From positions 7,727,991 to 7,791,990 of the forward strand of contig CM077827.1 of NCBI GenBank assembly GCA_039720395.1: a stretch of DNA of 64,000 nucleotides, in the 5' to 3' direction. This document shows, piece by piece, positions 59,151-64,000 of the stretch. Within the stretch, counting starts at the first letter, position 1. Every line of letters begins with the position of its first letter. The notes below the pieces were generated by a model. The model was given only the letters and a program-made list of their open reading frames with translations. It had not been told where the DNA came from and made no database searches. The position numbers were made by a program, and so were the translations under genes. Origin of the DNA: Liquidambar formosana (Eukaryota; Streptophyta; Magnoliopsida; Saxifragales; Altingiaceae).

Positions 59151-62042
59151 ATTACTCACCTCAAAACCCCTATTTCCTAATATAGGATATTGATAGTTTG
59201 ACTAAACCCGATTTCTTTGATTGACTTAGGAAATTGAGAATTGTTCTCAATTTCAAAAGATTGTTTATATGCTATTAGGCCTTTTATTAAAGGCCCTCCA
59301 TAAAACATCCTAAGAAGAAAAAGACACTATGCGCAATTGGCATCTTGTTGCCATACTATATGATAGTATTTATGACTAATGAGCTTCAGAAGCAAAATTA
59401 GTCAATGCAAGTGCCTTTGATGTCCTACATCACATACAAAGGTTGTATAGTGAGTAAAATAATACTATAAAGTATAGTAGTTATAAAGGACTTCTTCTGG
59501 ACTAGGATGTAATAAAAGTTGTTTATTAATAATCATTCTTTTGAAAAATGATTAATCACATAGAATAGCTTGAGAAGCTAGATGTGATTTAAAATGGAAG
59601 CATAGAGGAAAGCAAGTCTTGAAAAGTCAAAACAAAGAAATATAATTATTTTGTAGTAAATATAAGGTATTGTAAAGGGAACTTGATAAAGTATCAGTCT
59701 TCCTAGAAGAACCAAACTTTTGAAGTTTTGGTTCATGCTCTAAACTAAATTGTTGGTTAGTTTTGCTTCTTGGTTTTTGGATTCTAGTATAATCTAAATC
59801 GAAGCAGAAAGTTAAGTAGATAATAAGTTACCTTTAAAAATTTTAATAGAGCAAGAGTTGCTAGATTAATTTTGGGAACTTATTTCTTAACTAGGTCATT
59901 TAAGACATTCTAGAAATTTGATTTCTGAATTTAAATGACTAATTAGAGCGAATGCAATGTATTCTAAGAATACAAGAGATGTAGAGACTCTCATTTAAAT
60001 GTAACGATTATGACTTGGTTATGAGATGACCAAACCCATCTTTTACTTGGTGAAGTGAAAGAGCTACATTTATAATTTGACTAATACATTGTGATGTATA
60101 TAGTCATGTAGAGCATGCATTCAATTACAGTAGACTCATCTTAGAATACCATAGCTCAGTGGTTAATCTAAGAGAACGAATTGAACCCTATTAAGATATG
60201 GTTTGATCCATGATGAGTTTTACTAATGTATCCATCTAGGATATACCTTAAAATTGCTACATATTGATAATTTAGGGTTCACTCCAGTTTTGTCCCAATT
60301 ATATCAGATATGATATGGGAAGAAACCCAACTTAAAGAAGTTAAGGCTTGGGCTTGTGCTACGTATGTCTGGAAACATAATGTAGACAATCTGGAAATAC
60401 AGTCAAGTAAGTGTTGAATTGTGGTATATCCCAAAAGTGGTTGGGATAGTATTTCTATTACCCTAATAAACAAAAGTTGTCCATTAGGATGTTTGCTGGA
60501 TTTTCTTGAGAAAGAGTTCATTCAAGAAAGATGCAAAAGTAGATAGAATTTATAGAATTGTCTGTAAAGCCACAAATGAACAAAGATCCAACCCTTGTCT
60601 CTGTTGAGACAAAACCCTTAACTACACTACAATCTTTTCATAGATCAAATTGGATATTTCCTAACATAAGAGAGATATTGTATCTCTATTAGAATGTGAA
60701 AGAATTGTTCTTTGGTGATAAAGATCACCAAGATAATCCTATTGATTATGACTAGACGATGTTTCACATCAACTCGAGAAATGACTAAGAGTCATTAAAT
60801 CCAATATGGATAGGTAGAGACCTAAAAGGCTTGGCTATTTAAGAATGTTTTCAACATAGGCAAAAAGTTGTCTATAAAGAAACTTGTTTGATAATAGTTA
60901 TGCTGAAATCCATTTGGATCTTGTTATCTATAAACACACATTTTGAATATAAGATATGTCAAAAAGGATATAAAGATGTTATATCAAATGGTGAAAAACC
61001 ATAAAAGTGTGTAAGTTATAGAAGTCTATTAATAGACTACAAGGTTCTCATAATTAGAACATCTATAAAGTTGAGGTAATCAAATTGTTTGATTTCTCTC
61101 ATTGTATAGATGGACCATGAGTGTATAAAAGGTTAGTGGGAGTGCGATCGTTTTTCTTTATCCTAGGTATGGATGACATCATAATCATTATGAATGATAT
61201 ATGAATGTTATCTAATGTAAAGTTTTAGTTTTTGGAGAAAAACTAATTCATGAAAGATTTGGCAAAAGCATCCAATAAGATCTATAGAGATAGATCATAT
61301 AGATTGCTAAGTATCTCCAAATCATCAAACATAGTTGAAATGTTGAAGGAGTTCAACATGGAGAATTCTAAGGGAGGTCTGATTTACTTCAGATAAGAAT
61401 TCATTATTCAAGGGCATGTGCCCTAGGATAACACAAGTAAGATTCTTAAAGTGTTAAGAAGCCTTATTTTACACTATGTATTGAACCTGATATCTATTAT
61501 GTTGTAATTGTTACAAATAGTTATCAATCAATTCAAATTTGGAATATTGGATTGTATATGGAAATTGTAAACTCATAGTAGATGGGTATATGGATTTGGA
61601 TATAATCCATATGGGGTATATTTTATATTCACTTTAGTTGGTGAAATACTTAATGGAAGAACTGTATGAAAGATACAGTGGATTCCATTATTAAGGGTGA
61701 ATTAATTGTCGCATTGTCTAGGAGACTGTTTGGATCTATAAGTTCATTTAGAACTTAGAGTTGTTCCTTCCATTGAGTTGCCCACACCTTGTTTTGTGAC
61801 AACAATGGGTCCATAACTCAAGTATAGGAATCATGGTCTCATCAAAAGTCCAAACTCATAGAGTGACAATTCCAAGTGATTAGAGGAATCATTGGAAGAG
61901 GTAATAGATACATTACAGAAGATATTATCTACATAAGTTTTTGTAGACCTACTGACTAAAGCTTTAAAACATAATTGGTTATGTCTAAGACCAACATCTT
62001 GAGAAGATAGGTATGCGATACATGGTCGATTGGCATTAGTGC
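59151..62042 (+). pseudogene. decayed gag-pol of Copia D
   Basis: Alignment by eye with the gag start of C shows the ATG replaced (TTACTCACCTC where C has ATGGCTCACCTC), followed by indels and stops. Near the 3' end (about 61780-62010) a ruined RNase H end matches 47274-47550, including the region that encodes the RSHQKSKHIE segment there. At 2.9 kb it is shorter than a full Copia gag-pol and no frame is usable. Confidence 0.85.
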
Positions 62043-62043
62043 A

Positions 62044-62053
62044 AGTGGGAGAT
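62044..62053 (+). promoter_or_regulatory. polypurine tract region of Copia D
   Basis: AGTGGGAGAT immediately before the 3' LTR, typical of plant Copia elements. Confidence 0.8.
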
Positions 62054-63711
62054 TGTTAGGATTATGCCCTAGAGCCAATCATAGAGATGATTGTTTAGGG
62101 ATTAGGAACAATCATTTGATTTCATTTATGTATGTCACATTTATTATTGATTTAATAAAAGGGCTTATTCTATTATGTTTATATGCATCATTTATATTTA
62201 CATAATATGTCCATGGAGTTAGAGTTGAGAATATGGAATTACAAAGAGTTGTAATTTTGAGACTATAGATATATCTCTGTACTAAACTCCTTAAGCATTC
62301 CTAGTTGAAGGTTCACTATGATGGACAGTAATGAACCATAGGACTAGCACTTGTTAGGTTGACTCTATAGGAGGATAGCTAGTCTCAAGCTATTTGTGTG
62401 GAGACACTACAACCAACAAGTGGGTGCCTATTATAAGAATAGGTACACTGAATGTGACCAAAGATATGAGATAAACTGAATGGAGTTTTTCCTGCCTGTC
62501 AATCAGTTTCTCATTGTTATAGTGGTACAAGTAATCCTTAGACCTGAGACACCATAGTTGCCTTATGCATGTAGCTTTAGAAGTTTGATAACACTAAGTG
62601 CAGATCCTATTCAGGGGTCTGCAAAGGTGTTCATTGGCCCTACTGCTATGTGTATGAAGGCATGTGAGTGATCAACAAGGGATCCATCACTCTCAGGAAA
62701 AAGAGAGAGAATGTCTCATATAGCATTCATAATATAACTCATTAAATCCATGGCCATGGTAGGATGAATATGAAAAGAGTTTCATGAGTTCATCAATGAG
62801 TTGATATCTATGAATGAGTATAAAGTAATTGAACTAGGGACTTGATAGACTTCCATGTCCTATTAGTTCAATTGGAGACATTGTGTTGAAGGAAGGATGC
62901 AATTGTAACCTATAAACTATAACAGAAGGGTTCTTTGTAAATGACTATTCACCTCATTAAGGACCACACCATGAGCCATATGCTAGGTGTTACTCATGGT
63001 TAGTAGAAGCCCTAATTGATATAAGTGAGTTATAATCAATTAGGGAATTGGAAGGAGTTCCAATTAGACCCTAAATGGAAAGAGTTCCATTGTGCACACC
63101 TCGTGCTATTCCTACTACTTAATGATGTGAACCCAATGGGTCACACACTGATCATGCAAGAAGGGCTTTAAAGTCTATGAGAGAAAGGGTTTTAGTGAAT
63201 AAAGAATAGTTCTTTATGGGCCTATTTGTATTTGATACAAATAATAGGGGTTAATGTGCAATTAAGAGTAATTACACATAACCCTATTAGGGTTTCTTCC
63301 CCATGGCCAGCCCCCTTTAGTGGGCTGCCTATATAAGTCACACTTATGTGTGACATGGCATAAGAGGCTTGCACAATAAACCCTAGCCGTCCAGCCCCTT
63401 GGAGGCTCTCTTCTCTCTCTCTCTCTTCTCCACCTCTAGCAACAACAAGGAAGAAGAAAGAAAGGACTTGAAGCTCTAGCTAGGTGTGGATACCGTTGGA
63501 GGCAGTACACTTGGGCTGCTCATTCACCGCTGTCCGGAATCAAAGCTTGGAGCAAAAAGGAGAAGACAAAAATTCTGTAAGTGTTCTAACCCTCTTTGTA
63601 GTTAGGGTTTGATTTTGTGTTATGCATAGTTAGATTCATGGGATTGGGAATCGTAGGAAAAATTTTTTATATTCCGCACTTCTATTTTTCCCTATTGTTC
63701 GATTCCCAACA
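62054..63711 (+). repeat. 3' LTR of Copia D (1,658 bp)
   Basis: Same ends as the 5' LTR, one CT unit shorter. Confidence 0.96.
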
Positions 63712-64000
63712 CTATGAATTGAAACTCGCAGGTGTGCCTATATGTGAGATACAACCTGAATCAGCAGCGATACCGCTATTTGGGTTTGATTATGTCCAAT
63801 GCATTGAGAAAGAGCTGAATGAATCATCACGCCATTACTCTTCTATAAAGCAGTACATCCCATATACTTTTTATCCAAGTTCCGACCCAGCCGTGGCAGA
63901 TAAAAGTTTTGGTGATAGATACTTCACAGAAGGGCCGAATCCTCAAAGTTTGACAAGTTGGTACCACTCTATCCAAGATCTATATGGAAGCTTGAAAGAG
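63712..64000 (+). pseudogene. gag-pro of element E, continuation after Copia D
   Basis: Starts with the second CTATG copy and continues the C-terminal region of gag-pro (AGVPICEIQPES, FDYVQCIEKELNE, FTEGPNPQSLTSWYHS), then runs off the window. As in A, there is no G-patch after the EKEL position; instead a short different linker is present. Confidence 0.85.

Larger units (their letters stand above)
54020..63711 (+). mobile_element. Copia D: recently inserted, non-autonomous Ty1/Copia element
   Basis: 9.7 kb with TG...CA LTRs, a perfect CTATG duplication, a Met-tRNA primer site and a polypurine tract, but no intact coding frame. The interior matches Copia C in order: leader, gag remnant and RNase H end. 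The near-identity of the LTRs shows that the insertion is recent. Confidence 0.95.
47801..64000 (+). mobile_element. Element E: Tat-like Ty3/Gypsy retrotransposon, 5' part, interrupted by Copia D
   Basis: 5' LTR, primer binding site, leader and gag-pro, cut at 54019 by D and resuming at 63717. pol and the 3' LTR lie beyond the window. gag-pro is close to that of A and B, but the LTR is shorter and its central part differs, so E is a sister family. Confidence 0.92.

Overview
This is plant nuclear DNA made entirely of nested LTR retrotransposons. The evidence is Ty3/Gypsy (Tat/Ogre-type) and Ty1/Copia coding domains, multi-kilobase LTRs, GT-AG introns and plant-mobile-domain proteins. A flowering plant, probably a eudicot, fits; I cannot name the species. 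I found no host gene outside the elements, no rRNA or tRNA gene and no CRISPR array.

Layout from oldest to youngest layer. (0) A Copia tandem, 'C', on the minus strand, survives as 19080-26118 plus 46935-47800, in the order LTR, interior, shared LTR, second interior. (1) Three Tat-type elements interrupt it. B (plus; 3765-19079, 5' part outside the window) lies in its left LTR. A (minus; 26119-46929, complete, about 20.8 kb, target duplication CCAGC) lies in its middle LTR. E (plus; 47801 to beyond the window end) lies in its second interior. (2) A further Tat-like element, 'I' (minus; 1-3764, cut by the window start), sits in the gag-pro gene of B. A Copia element, 'D' (plus; 54020-63711, target duplication CTATG), sits in the gag-pro gene of E. 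A and B belong to one family and face each other as a roughly 15-kb inverted repeat around the Copia interior.

The most interesting system is in A and B. Downstream of pol, on the strand opposite to gag-pol, each carries two extra genes. One is a seven-exon plant-mobile-domain (PMD) gene; in A it reads without a break as 580 residues, with six GT-AG introns all in phase 0. The other is a single-exon gene of the DUF7745/PMD-like type; in A it is intact at 428 residues with a TATA box just upstream. Because these genes are antisense to the genomic RNA, their introns would survive retrotransposition, and the same introns are present in B. A GC-rich, nearly perfect 74-bp palindrome occurs upstream of each of the three promoters of the element (the LTR, the PMD gene and the DUF7745-like gene), in both copies. 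Between the PMD gene and the 3' LTR lies an array of 79-80 bp units, each with two short dyads.

On the sense strand, gag-pro and pol in A and B are separate reading frames. They are joined in frame by a predicted 179-bp intron, as known for Ogre elements. A has one premature stop in integrase. B is more decayed, mostly by C-to-T stop codons plus a 20-bp duplication. Copia D has LTRs that look identical apart from one CT unit, yet its gag-pol is wrecked. It therefore looks like a recently moved non-autonomous copy.
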